NCBI GenBank assembly: GCA_947311835.1 | Contig: CAMZLV010000163.1 | Span: 1 to 42,777, forward strand | Length of the DNA: 42,777 nt | Source of the DNA: an uncultured Lutibacter sp. | GTDB lineage: Bacteria > Bacteroidota > Bacteroidia > Flavobacteriales > Flavobacteriaceae | Direction of reading: 5' to 3' | Shown here: piece after piece, positions 8,332-17,303 of the stretch | Position numbering within the stretch: position 1 is the first letter of the stretch | How the letters are laid out: each line of letters begins with the position of its first letter | Position numbers and translations under genes: made by a program | Notes under the pieces: generated by a model | The model's database searches: none | What the model was told of the DNA's origin: nothing | Seen by the model: only the letters and a program-made list of their open reading frames with translations

Positions 8332-10625
8332 TGAAAAGTAATTACCTTATCTTATTGGTTATATTTTTATTGATTTCTTGTAAAGAAACCTCCTTAAAAA
8401 ATATTGATAAGAAAGAGGTGATAGCCAAAAAAGTAGATTCTATTTTATCTTTAATGACACTCAAAGAAAAAATTGGGCAAATGAACCAATACAATGGTTC
8501 TTGGGATGTTACTGGTCCACCAACTGATACAACATCAATAAATAAAGTAAAACATTTAGAACAAGGTTTAGTGGGGGCTATGTTAAATGTAAAGGGCGTA
8601 AAAAATGTGAGTGCTGCACAAAAAATTGTTGTAGAAAAATCGCGATTGGGGATTCCTTTAATTTTTGGGTTTGATGTCATTCACGGCTATAAAACCATTA
8701 GTCCAATTCCGTTAGCAGAAGCCGCAAGTTGGGATTTAAAAGCCATCAAACGTTCTGCCGAAGTTGCCGCCAAAGAAGCCGCAGCAAGTGGTATTAACTG
8801 GACGTTTGCACCTATGGTAGATATTTCTCGTGATGCACGTTGGGGACGCGTGATGGAAGGTGCAGGTGAAGATCCTTTTTTAGGAAGTAAGATTGCTTAT
8901 GCTAGAGTAAAAGGTTTTCAAGGCGAAGATTTATCCAAAGAAAATACCATTGCCGCTTGTGCAAAACATTTTGCAGGTTATGGTTATCCTGAAGCAGGTA
9001 AAGAATACAATACCGTTTCAGTAGGAGTTTCTACATTATATAATACCATTTTACCACCATTTAAAGCCACGGTTGATGCCGATGTAAAAACCTTTATGAA
9101 TGCATTTAATGAGTTAAACGGAATTCCTGCAACAGGAAATAAATTTCTACAAAGAACTGTTTTAAAAGGCGATTGGAATTTTAAAGGCTTTGTAGTATCA
9201 GATTGGGGTTCAATAATGGAGTTGCAACATCACGGTTATGCAAAAGACAATAAACAAGCAGGAGAGATTGCTATCAACGCAGGAGTAGATATGGATATGG
9301 AATCGTATGCATATATAGACCATTTAGAAACATTGGTAAAAGAAGGAAAAGTAAAAGAATCTTTAATTAATGATGCCGTTCGTAGAATTTTAACCGTAAA
9401 ATATGAATTGGGTTTGTTTGACAATCCGTATAAATATTGCGACGAAAAACGAGAACAACAAATAGTAAACAGCAAAGAAATTAACGATGCTGTGTTAGAT
9501 ATGGCAAAAAAATCGATTGTCTTACTTAAAAACGAATCCATTAACAATAAAAAACTACTGCCTTTAAAAAAACAAAATCAAAAAATTGCAATAATTGGTG
9601 CTTTAGCAAACGATGATGATAGCATGCTTGGTAATTGGCGTATTGGTGCAGATAATCATACAGCAGTAACGGTTTTAGAAGGATTAAAAAAGTATAAAGG
9701 CAATAAAATAACGTATGAAAAAGGTGCAGATGTTGCTCTTGGCAAAACCTTTTTTTATTACGATACTAAAATAAATACGACTGATAAAAGTGGCTTTTCA
9801 TCAGCAATAAATAGTGCAAAAAATGCCGATGTTGTGATTATGGTTTTGGGCGAACACGGTTTTCAATCTGGTGAAGGAAGAAGTCGTACAAATTTAGATA
9901 TTCCTGGTGTTCAATTAGATTTATTAAAGCAAATTTATAAGGTAAATAAAAAAATTGTGTTGGTATTAACCAATGGAAGACCGCTAACTATCAATTGGTC
10001 TAAAGAACATATTCCTGCAATTTTAGATGTATGGCAATTAGGAACACAAGCAGGAAATGCTATTGCACAAGTACTGTATGGAGATTACAATCCAAGTGGT
10101 AAATTACCAATGACATTCCCTAGAAATGTAGGACAAATACCTATGTATTACAGTCATAAATTTACAGGAAGACCAACACCTTTGCCAGATCCTGCGATGG
10201 TGTTTTGGTCTAAATATACCGATGTAGAGAGTTCTCCTTTATATCCTTTTGGCTACGGATTGAGTTATACTTCATTTAAATATGAAAATTTAAAATTAAG
10301 TACATCAAAAATAAAAAAAGAGGGAGAGATAAAGGTTTCGGTAGCGGTTACAAATACAGGTAATTTTGATGGAGAAGAAGTTGTGCAACTCTATATTCAA
10401 GATATAATAGGTAGTTTAACTCGACCCGTTAGAGAGTTAAAAGGCTTTGAAAAAATTAAATTAAACGTTGGCGAAACCAAAACGGTTTCTTTTACTATAA
10501 ATGCTGATTTACTACAATTTTACACCGCCAATAATACATGGCAAGTAGAAGCAGGAGATTTTAATCTTTGGGTTGGTACTGATTCTAATGCATCTTTAAA
10601 AGCAACTTTTAAAGTGGTAGAATAA
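8331..10625 (+). CDS. glycoside hydrolase family 3, beta-glucosidase-like (BglX type) lipoprotein
   Basis: Predicted periplasmic exo-beta-glycosidase, 764 residues, with a lipobox at LLISCKET (Cys17). It has the GH3 N-terminal TIM barrel with the substrate-binding motif KHFAGYG (about 212-218) and the catalytic nucleophile Asp291 in GFVVSDWGS. The C-terminal alpha/beta sandwich contains SGEGRSR, which probably carries the acid/base Glu. A fibronectin-III-like domain closes the protein (VTNTGNFDGEEVVQLYI). The length and motifs resemble BglX-type beta-glucosidases; beta-xylosidase activity cannot be excluded. In this locus it would remove beta-linked glucose or xylose from rhamnose/uronate oligosaccharides. 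Its first base is the last base of the preceding stop codon. Confidence 0.92.
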   Translation: MKSNYLILLVIFLLISCKETSLKNIDKKEVIAKKVDSILSLMTLKEKIGQMNQYNGSWDVTGPPTDTTSINKVKHLEQGLVGAMLNVKGVKNVSAAQKIVVEKSRLGIPLIFGFDVIHGYKTISPIPLAEAASWDLKAIKRSAEVAAKEAAASGINWTFAPMVDISRDARWGRVMEGAGEDPFLGSKIAYARVKGFQGEDLSKENTIAACAKHFAGYGYPEAGKEYNTVSVGVSTLYNTILPPFKATVDADVKTFMNAFNELNGIPATGNKFLQRTVLKGDWNFKGFVVSDWGSIMELQHHGYAKDNKQAGEIAINAGVDMDMESYAYIDHLETLVKEGKVKESLINDAVRRILTVKYELGLFDNPYKYCDEKREQQIVNSKEINDAVLDMAKKSIVLLKNESINNKKLLPLKKQNQKIAIIGALANDDDSMLGNWRIGADNHTAVTVLEGLKKYKGNKITYEKGADVALGKTFFYYDTKINTTDKSGFSSAINSAKNADVVIMVLGEHGFQSGEGRSRTNLDIPGVQLDLLKQIYKVNKKIVLVLTNGRPLTINWSKEHIPAILDVWQLGTQAGNAIAQVLYGDYNPSGKLPMTFPRNVGQIPMYYSHKFTGRPTPLPDPAMVFWSKYTDVESSPLYPFGYGLSYTSFKYENLKLSTSKIKKEGEIKVSVAVTNTGNFDGEEVVQLYIQDIIGSLTRPVRELKGFEKIKLNVGETKTVSFTINADLLQFYTANNTWQVEAGDFNLWVGTDSNASLKATFKVVE

Positions 10626-10635
10626 AATGAGTAAG

Positions 10636-10665
10636 ACCTCACAGGTTTTTAAAAACCTGTGAGGT
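10636..10665. terminator. perfect 30-bp palindrome, probable bidirectional terminator or dispersed repeat
   Basis: The two 15-nt arms (10636-10650 and 10651-10665) are exact reverse complements and contain CCTCACAGG and CCTGTGAGG. On the + strand the palindrome is followed by a T-rich tract (10666-10678), as in an intrinsic terminator. It lies in the short gap between the convergent GH3 and GH88 genes. Its exact symmetry and relatively high GC are unlike the surrounding DNA and suggest a REP-like intergenic element. Confidence 0.75.
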
Positions 10666-10691
10666 TTATATTTTTTTTAAAAAACCGATGA

Positions 10692-11930
10692 CTATTTTAT
10701 CGCTTTCCATTTTGATAAAGCCTCTAAAAAGTAATAGTCAGCATAATTTAAAGGTTTGTCATTTTCTTCGCCTGTATGAATGTTTCCAACAGAATGTTTT
10801 AAAATAAACCCTTGATTTTTACCATATTCGGCTAAATAATCATCTGAAGAAAGTCTGCGTAAAATACTTTCAGCGTAGGCAATCATTTCATTTCTTTTTT
10901 CTGGAACATATTTTTGTAAGGTTAAAAGTGCAGAGGCTGTAATTGCTGCTGCAGAGGCATCACGAGGTTCGTTTGGTATTTTTGGTGCATCATAATCCCA
11001 ATATGGTATATGGTCTTCTGGCACTTTTTTACTTGTCATAATATAGTTGGCAATGTGTTTTGCTTGGGCTAAAAATGTGCTGTCTTTGGTGTTTTCATAA
11101 GTTTGCGTAAACCCATACAATCCCCATGCTTGTCCACGTGCCCAAGAAGTCCAATCTTTATAACCTTGTGCTGTTTGTTTAGAACGCACCTTTCCTGTTT
11201 TAGAATTATAATCAACTACATGAAAACTACTAAAATCATCTCTAAAATGATTTTTCATGGTAGTTTTAGCATGATGGATAGCAATGGTATATAAAGTAGA
11301 ATCTTTAGCAAAATCTGCTGCACGAAATAGCAATTCTAAATTCATCATATTATCTACAATAATTGGCGTATCCCAACCACGTTTAGCAATCCAGCCCATA
11401 TCAGGCGTGGTATTCCAAGATTGAATAGCACCAATTATAGGTCTGTAACGAGTGGCTAAAGATCTTGCACCTTGTATGATAACATTTTTGTAAGTGTCTG
11501 ATTTTGTATATTTAAACCCATTACCATAACTACAACCCAACATAAAACCAACATCGTGCGAATTGGTAATGTATTTTACAGAATCTAATGCTTCAGTAAA
11601 TTTCATAGCATTGCTTTTATTTTTTTCTGACGGATTGTTTTGATAAATATACCATAACGATCCAGGAAAAAAACCACTTGTCCAATCTCTAAAAGGTTTT
11701 AAACGCAACTGACCATCTTCGGTAACTCCTCTTGGTTGTAGAAGCGGTTTGTTGCTTTCTATTCTATGAATTAAACTATCGTATTGTTTTTCAGAAAAAG
11801 AAAATACACGATTAATCAACGCGTCTTTTGTTTCAATTTTTGAGGTTGATGTATCTTCCTTTTTGTCACTTTTACAAGAAAACACAAAAGATAATAAAGT
11901 AAGTAATAAAATAGATTTTAGTAATTTCAT
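10692..11930 (-). CDS. GH88 unsaturated glucuronyl hydrolase lipoprotein
   Basis: This enzyme hydrates and removes 4,5-unsaturated uronic acid from the non-reducing end of lyase-generated oligosaccharides. The released sugar rearranges to 5-keto-4-deoxyuronate, the substrate of KduI in this locus. I chose the ATG at 11930 because it opens directly into a lipoprotein signal (MKLLKSILLL, lipobox FVFSCKS); a longer reading from 11957 would overlap the upstream GH78 gene. From this start it has 412 residues. The alpha6/alpha6-barrel hallmarks are DWTSGFFPGSLW, the Asp in HDVGF (126), the Asp in VDNMMNLE (193) and DWTSWARGQAWGLYGF. The two Asp match the catalytic pair of GH88, and the motifs fit GH88 better than GH105. 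It is the last gene of the - strand operon. Confidence 0.9.
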   Translation of the reverse strand: MKLLKSILLLTLLSFVFSCKSDKKEDTSTSKIETKDALINRVFSFSEKQYDSLIHRIESNKPLLQPRGVTEDGQLRLKPFRDWTSGFFPGSLWYIYQNNPSEKNKSNAMKFTEALDSVKYITNSHDVGFMLGCSYGNGFKYTKSDTYKNVIIQGARSLATRYRPIIGAIQSWNTTPDMGWIAKRGWDTPIIVDNMMNLELLFRAADFAKDSTLYTIAIHHAKTTMKNHFRDDFSSFHVVDYNSKTGKVRSKQTAQGYKDWTSWARGQAWGLYGFTQTYENTKDSTFLAQAKHIANYIMTSKKVPEDHIPYWDYDAPKIPNEPRDASAAAITASALLTLQKYVPEKRNEMIAYAESILRRLSSDDYLAEYGKNQGFILKHSVGNIHTGEENDKPLNYADYYFLEALSKWKAIK

Positions 11931-11944
11931 AAGATATTTTTCAA

Positions 11945-14356
11945 TTATTTGATGCATTGTTTTCCTTCTTTAAGTTGTATTTCTCTTCCGTTGTATTTAA
12001 AAGTTCCTGTTGTTCCTTTAGGCAGTGTTATATCACCAGTAACTTTCTTTTCTTTTCTTTTAAGTTTTACAATTATTTTTCCTTTCGGATGTGGCATTTC
12101 GGCACTAATTTCATTAAGACCATTAAAGTTTGGGGCAATCATAATTTTATTAAAATGTTTGCTATTAGGATAAATACCTGCAATAATTTTTAAAAAATGA
12201 TAATTGGGTGATGCAGACCAAGCATGACACTCTGATCGTGGTTCGATATCGGTTTCGGCAAAAGTGGTTAATCCTTGATCTAATTGGTTGGTCCAATTGT
12301 TTAATAAACTAGTATATAAATCGCCCATTCCTACTTTATGTAATGCGTTGAACAAATAAAATTTATAATAAATGGTAGTTTGTATTAAATTTTCATCATT
12401 CAATATTTTTTGCATCATTGCTTTTTGTTCTTCCTTTGGTATAGCGTCTGTCAAAATTGCCATAATGTTGGTGTGTTGTGAGAATTTTAATTTATTTGGT
12501 GTCTCAGCAAACAAACCTTTCTCTTTAACATAGCAGTTTTTTAACACACTTGCTCTAATTTTTTTCTCTAAGGTTTTGTATTTATTTGCTTCTTCAGTAT
12601 ACCCTAAATCAGCAAACATATCATTGGCTAATTGCAATGTATTTACAAACTGTAAAGCGATAGAAGCCGAGTATCCATCATCTGCACCATCAGGAATTCC
12701 GTTATGAAAACCAGGACTCCAATCGGTAAAATTCCACCATTCCATTTGGGTTGGCATATCAGTTTCATCTACTTTTCGTGTCCACCAATCTATTACCGCT
12801 TTCATTCCTGCAATGTATTTTTTGGTAAATTTTGGGTCGTCTTTATACATATAATGATCGTGAATCATATTGACCCAAAGCAATGAATAAGTAGGTATAA
12901 TTTGTACAATATACGATGGAAAACGACTTGCCGTCAATCCGTTTGGTAAGCGAGAATTATCAAACATTTCAATCGCTTTTTTCATCAATCTATCATCACC
13001 ATCAACAGATAAAGACACAATGGCTTCAATCCTAGTATCGCCAACATATTGTAATTGCTCATAATAAGGGTCAATAAATCCTTCTACTGCTGAATTTCGT
13101 AAGGTTAACCAAGAGGCATCCCAAATTTTAGTAAGAGTTTTGTTGTTGGTTTTAAATTTGGCATTTTCTTTAAACGGATATGCGGTATAAACGTTGTAAT
13201 AATCATCAATTGTTAAAGGTTCACTTTTCGTTTCGATGTCTAATTGAATAAATCGAAAGGTTTTTTGACCAATTGGCTTAAAACTTCTATTTTTTCCGCC
13301 ATCGGCTTCAATACTATCATAATAACCTAAAATATGTTTGCCTTCTACAATGTTTCGATTGCCTTTTTTCCAATCTTTATCATACATTGCTTCCGAATAA
13401 GTCATTTTTAAAACGCTTCCTTTTCCGTTAGAAAAATGTAAGGTTGGATGACCAATGGTATGATGATTTTGGTCTATTAAAATACTTGCTTTGGTATTTG
13501 GAGGAATGATTAATTTTCCTGTTCCTTTAATAAACTTCTCATCTTTTTTAACACCAATACTGCGTCTAATACTTTTAAAACGCTGTTGAGTTTCTTCCAT
13601 AAACGGAATGGTTCGTGGTACTAAATACCAAGTGCTTCCAAATAAAAAACCACGACCAACGGCAAATTCTACAGTTCCTAATTTTGGGGCTAACCATTTA
13701 GAATCATCATAATTTACTTTTTTCCAACCCCAAGCATGTTTTTTTGCCAATAATTTTTCTCCTGGTCCAGCAGCGTAATATCCTCGTAATGAATCGCTCA
13801 CAAAAGGAATACTTTTGAAACCAGTATCGTTTAAAACTTTCCATTTTGAGGCTTTACCTGTGTTTAAATTTACGACATTATTTTTATCGCCTTGTAAAAT
13901 AAAAGCCGTTTGAAAGGTCATGGTTGATGCTTTTCGGTACTCACCAAAATTAACCACCTCTACGGCTATTACATTTTTGCCAAGGTTTAATTTATCAGCA
14001 ATATCAAGAGTTTCATAACGATAATGATTGATATCTGCTGTTGACGGACCAGAAACTAAATATTTTCCGTTGATATATAAACGGTAACGATTGTCTGCCG
14101 AAACATAAATGATGAATTTTTTAGGTTTTGTTTTTAAATCAAAGGTTCGTCTAAATAAAAACTTACGAGCGTCTAGGGTAGATTCAGTTGGGTGGGTAAT
14201 CCATTGTGCTGTCCAAGCGTGCTTTAATTTTGTAAATTCTTTACCTTGATGATTTATTTTTACGTTGGATTCTTGCCCAATAATTTGCGTAAACGGGACT
14301 ACTAAAAATAGGAGTAGTGCTTTTAAATTTTGAATTTTAAATTTTAATTTTTTCAT
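11945..14356 (-). CDS. GH78-family alpha-L-rhamnosidase
   Basis: Predicted exo-enzyme releasing L-rhamnose from oligosaccharides. The 803-residue product has an N-terminal signal peptide (about residues 1-28, ending near IIGQE). A jelly-roll N-terminal domain follows (about 48-160; AQWITHPTEST, YVSADNRYRLYINGKYL). A second beta domain precedes the alpha/alpha barrel, which begins near residue 410. The motif YYEQLQYVGD (431-440) corresponds to the conserved acid-containing motif of GH78, with Glu433 the candidate general acid. MEWWNFTDWSPGF and ECHAWSASPNY are further family motifs, and a small beta domain ends the protein. The gene abuts the lyase gene with no intervening base. No biochemical subfamily can be assigned by eye. 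Confidence 0.85.
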   Translation of the reverse strand: MKKLKFKIQNLKALLLFLVVPFTQIIGQESNVKINHQGKEFTKLKHAWTAQWITHPTESTLDARKFLFRRTFDLKTKPKKFIIYVSADNRYRLYINGKYLVSGPSTADINHYRYETLDIADKLNLGKNVIAVEVVNFGEYRKASTMTFQTAFILQGDKNNVVNLNTGKASKWKVLNDTGFKSIPFVSDSLRGYYAAGPGEKLLAKKHAWGWKKVNYDDSKWLAPKLGTVEFAVGRGFLFGSTWYLVPRTIPFMEETQQRFKSIRRSIGVKKDEKFIKGTGKLIIPPNTKASILIDQNHHTIGHPTLHFSNGKGSVLKMTYSEAMYDKDWKKGNRNIVEGKHILGYYDSIEADGGKNRSFKPIGQKTFRFIQLDIETKSEPLTIDDYYNVYTAYPFKENAKFKTNNKTLTKIWDASWLTLRNSAVEGFIDPYYEQLQYVGDTRIEAIVSLSVDGDDRLMKKAIEMFDNSRLPNGLTASRFPSYIVQIIPTYSLLWVNMIHDHYMYKDDPKFTKKYIAGMKAVIDWWTRKVDETDMPTQMEWWNFTDWSPGFHNGIPDGADDGYSASIALQFVNTLQLANDMFADLGYTEEANKYKTLEKKIRASVLKNCYVKEKGLFAETPNKLKFSQHTNIMAILTDAIPKEEQKAMMQKILNDENLIQTTIYYKFYLFNALHKVGMGDLYTSLLNNWTNQLDQGLTTFAETDIEPRSECHAWSASPNYHFLKIIAGIYPNSKHFNKIMIAPNFNGLNEISAEMPHPKGKIIVKLKRKEKKVTGDITLPKGTTGTFKYNGREIQLKEGKQCIK

Positions 14357-15178
14357 TTATTCTAACCCTTTTGGCTTTGTTGTTGTTACTTTAAAATCAT
14401 CATAAAAACAATAGGAATCATTTTTTGGAGCCCAATCTGCGGTATTACCTCCGTGAAAAGTAGAGAAATAAAACGAATCAATATCTCCTAAAGGTGCTAA
14501 TCGGTAACGTACTTTGGTATCGTTCACAACTTTTTCACCATCAACCCAAACCTCCATTATACCATTAAATTTATTGGTATCATTCATTTTTAAGTGTTGT
14601 GTAATTCGGCACCATTTATCTCTTTCAAAAATAGAATTCATTTCTACAATATCTCCCCATTTGTGTTTCATATCCATATGATAAAAATACAATATAATAG
14701 CACCTTTTTCTCGCCACATGTAGCGTGCAGACCAACCTTCTCCTTTATTTGGATGAATTCCTCCTGTATATTTTTCGCCACCACTTGTTAATCCAGGAAG
14801 TTTTCCGCCTAAAGCAAAATCGAAGTTTTTACCAAATTTCACATAATAATCTAAATAATATTCGTTTGATTTTGGCAAGGGTTTATCAAATTGAATACCA
14901 CCTTGTTTAGGACCAACAGCACCTTTTGGGTATTTTACTTTAAGTACTTTGCCATGTTGTGAATCTTGTTCGATACTTGCTTTATTTTCTACAATTTTCC
15001 AAGTTACTTTTCCAACATCTTTTAATAGGTTACTATCCGTATATTTACCTAATTTATTATTTTCAAAATCTAATTGAAAAACAGTTGTTTGCTTTTGATT
15101 TTCTGATGTTTTTGAGGTTGTTTTACATCCAAAATTAACAATTAAAGTCAGTAATAATAGGTGTTTTAATAATTTCAT
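14357..15178 (-). CDS. PL14/PL20-like polysaccharide lyase lipoprotein
   Basis: Predicted jelly-roll polysaccharide lyase of 273 residues with a lipoprotein signal peptide (LIVNFGCKT, Cys18). The segment GGKLPGLTSGG (124-134) is the most diagnostic feature: a GKLPGL core is characteristic of the PL14 and PL20 folds, whose known members cleave polymers containing glucuronate or related uronates. Candidate catalytic or binding residues nearby are His142, Arg152 and the YFYHMD stretch (164-169). The C-terminal WVDGEKVVNDTKVRYR and FYFSTFHGG strands complete a concanavalin-like sandwich. Next to GH88 and GH78 genes, its product would be oligosaccharides with unsaturated uronate ends. The exact family and substrate are uncertain. 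Confidence 0.75.
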   Translation of the reverse strand: MKLLKHLLLLTLIVNFGCKTTSKTSENQKQTTVFQLDFENNKLGKYTDSNLLKDVGKVTWKIVENKASIEQDSQHGKVLKVKYPKGAVGPKQGGIQFDKPLPKSNEYYLDYYVKFGKNFDFALGGKLPGLTSGGEKYTGGIHPNKGEGWSARYMWREKGAIILYFYHMDMKHKWGDIVEMNSIFERDKWCRITQHLKMNDTNKFNGIMEVWVDGEKVVNDTKVRYRLAPLGDIDSFYFSTFHGGNTADWAPKNDSYCFYDDFKVTTTKPKGLE

Positions 15179-17299
15179 TTATTCATTTATTTTTAGATGT
15201 TTAAACATAAACTTCTTTGTGTTTTTGACAGCCTTTTTAGATTCGGGCAATAAATAATGCCCTTGCCACACATGCCACATTCCTTCATAAACATCGAGTT
15301 TAGTTTCAATATTGGCATCATCTAAAACACGATACATTCTAATAGCATTACTTAAAAATATTTCTTTACTACCAACTTGAATTAATGTTGGAGGGAATCC
15401 TTTAGAAAAATCGCCATAAACAGGAGAAACGTACGGATTTTTAAATTCAGATTTTGGAGCATACGCCAAGGCAGCATTTTCTAAGAAATTTTCGTTAATT
15501 AATGAAGGGTCGTTATCGGCTAAGGTAAAATAAGTATCGCCAACTTGGTCTATATCTGCCCAAGGAGACCACAACACCAAACAAGAAGGCATTTCTATTT
15601 CTAAATCTCTCATTTTTAAAACACTTCCTGCTGCTAATCCACCACCTGCAGAATCGCCGTAGATGGCAATATTTTTAGCATCGTATTGTTGTAAAAGTCC
15701 TTTGTAAAAACGGATAATTTCATCGGTAATTTGATTGAATTTTTTTTGTGGTGCAAGTGTATAATCAATGGCAATAATGCGTAAACCCGATTGTTCTGCT
15801 AATGGTAACATTGAAGCCAAAGTCATATCAGCAGATAAAACTACATAAGCACCACCATGAATATAGATAATTACTTTATCACTTTTTTTATAGTTTTTTG
15901 AATGGATATCAATAGCACGAATTCCACCAATTTCTATCGTATCAATTTTTGATTTATAGTATTTTTTGATGGGTTCTAAACCATTATAGACCAAACTATC
16001 AATAAACACTTGGAATTTTTTCCATTCTTTGATTGGTGCATTTCCTTTGGGTGTTTGGGCAGTATTTCTTGCCGAACGTTTTTTTGCACGCATCATTTTT
16101 TGTGCTTCTTTTGATATGGTTGTTGGCACGTAAAAAGCATTTTGTAATGTTGCAGGTTCAAAACGAGAAATAGGGTTGTTTTTAGGCTTGATTTTGTCAA
16201 CTATTCCTTTTAGCATGACAGTTCCTCTATCTGGTATGGCTTTGACTAAAGCATATTGATTGTGGTTGTAAGTAATGATTTTTTGTTCAATAAGATTGCC
16301 CTTTTGAGTGGATGTGATTGTTGTCCAATTATTCGGAATACGAATTTTTACTGTTAGTGGATAATCATAGGTTTTATCTTGCATTTTATCGGTTAAGATA
16401 AATGCGATTTCATCAGTTGTGTTTTTGGTAACTCTTAATTGATGTGTAGCGTATTCTTGAGCATATTTTGCAACATCAGGAAAGGTTGCTAACCACAATT
16501 TATCTTCTTTGTTTTTGAGATAATGTAAAAAATCATCGGTTATTTTGTGGGCTTCAGGAGGCGAATTGATATGATGAAAATGCACACTTCCCCAACCTCT
16601 ATAATAATTTTTACCTTCTAAGGTGTCTGTTTTATTTAACAATGGTAAAATATAATGATTTCTTGTACTGTCATTTATATATATATGCGGATTTGAGATA
16701 CTTCTAACTTGCTTAAAATCAATTTGATTGGCAGGATTTAACAACCCAATAACACCACGACTTGCAATAAAATGTTTTGCTACTTCATCTACGTTACCTT
16801 CTCCCCAAGGATAGGCATAGGTCAAACATTTTTGACCCACATTTTTTTCGATTTTACGAATGGTTTTTTGTAAACGTCTATGGTATTTTTTTAATGAAGG
16901 ATATTTAATGCCTTTTTTTTGGTCTTCATACCAATTTCTATCATCATGACCCTGAACTGCGTTTCCGTTTATTGCCAATTCTTTAAATAAATTCCAATTT
17001 TTTACATTCCATTTTTTATCGGCTTCGGTAATTACAAACCACGTAAGTGGGAATTTATATTTTGCTTGTAATTCTTTCCAATATGGAATGTCTTGCTCAT
17101 GATTATCATCAATTGTTACTGTAAAAGCACTTAGTTTATCATCGTTCCATAAACACACAGAAGCATCGCCAATAGTTTGTTTCCATACTTTTTCTTGAAG
17201 TTTAAAACGTGGTTTTGTAGGTGTTTCTAAAATAAATTTATCTTGCGAAAATCCATAGAAAGAAAGAAATAAGATGTTTATTAAGAGTATTTTTTTCAT
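15179..17299 (-). CDS. two-domain NodB-like deacetylase / HSL-type alpha/beta-hydrolase esterase
   Basis: A secreted 706-residue fusion; the ATG at 17299 is chosen because it opens into a signal peptide (MKKILLINIL, cleavage near YGFSQ). Residues about 50-290 resemble the NodB/CE4 deacetylase fold: AFTVTIDDNHEQD carries the Asp pair 64-65, and TYAYPWGEGN matches the third motif. The usual H-x3-H metal motif reads GHDDRN (His118, Asn122), so one zinc ligand is replaced. Residues about 430-706 are an alpha/beta hydrolase of the hormone-sensitive-lipase type: oxyanion HGGAY (481-485), nucleophile Ser550 in GDSAGG, probable acid Glu646 and His676. Removal of O-acetyl or other acyl groups from the glycan is inferred from context. 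Only 4 bp separate it from rhaT upstream. Confidence 0.8.
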   Translation of the reverse strand: MKKILLINILFLSFYGFSQDKFILETPTKPRFKLQEKVWKQTIGDASVCLWNDDKLSAFTVTIDDNHEQDIPYWKELQAKYKFPLTWFVITEADKKWNVKNWNLFKELAINGNAVQGHDDRNWYEDQKKGIKYPSLKKYHRRLQKTIRKIEKNVGQKCLTYAYPWGEGNVDEVAKHFIASRGVIGLLNPANQIDFKQVRSISNPHIYINDSTRNHYILPLLNKTDTLEGKNYYRGWGSVHFHHINSPPEAHKITDDFLHYLKNKEDKLWLATFPDVAKYAQEYATHQLRVTKNTTDEIAFILTDKMQDKTYDYPLTVKIRIPNNWTTITSTQKGNLIEQKIITYNHNQYALVKAIPDRGTVMLKGIVDKIKPKNNPISRFEPATLQNAFYVPTTISKEAQKMMRAKKRSARNTAQTPKGNAPIKEWKKFQVFIDSLVYNGLEPIKKYYKSKIDTIEIGGIRAIDIHSKNYKKSDKVIIYIHGGAYVVLSADMTLASMLPLAEQSGLRIIAIDYTLAPQKKFNQITDEIIRFYKGLLQQYDAKNIAIYGDSAGGGLAAGSVLKMRDLEIEMPSCLVLWSPWADIDQVGDTYFTLADNDPSLINENFLENAALAYAPKSEFKNPYVSPVYGDFSKGFPPTLIQVGSKEIFLSNAIRMYRVLDDANIETKLDVYEGMWHVWQGHYLLPESKKAVKNTKKFMFKHLKINE

Positions 17300-17303
17300 T
17301 TTT

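Noticed and set aside
11931..11957. Longer N-terminus for the GH88 protein
   Set aside because: The extra residues put a charged stretch ahead of an otherwise canonical lipoprotein signal peptide and would overlap the GH78 gene.
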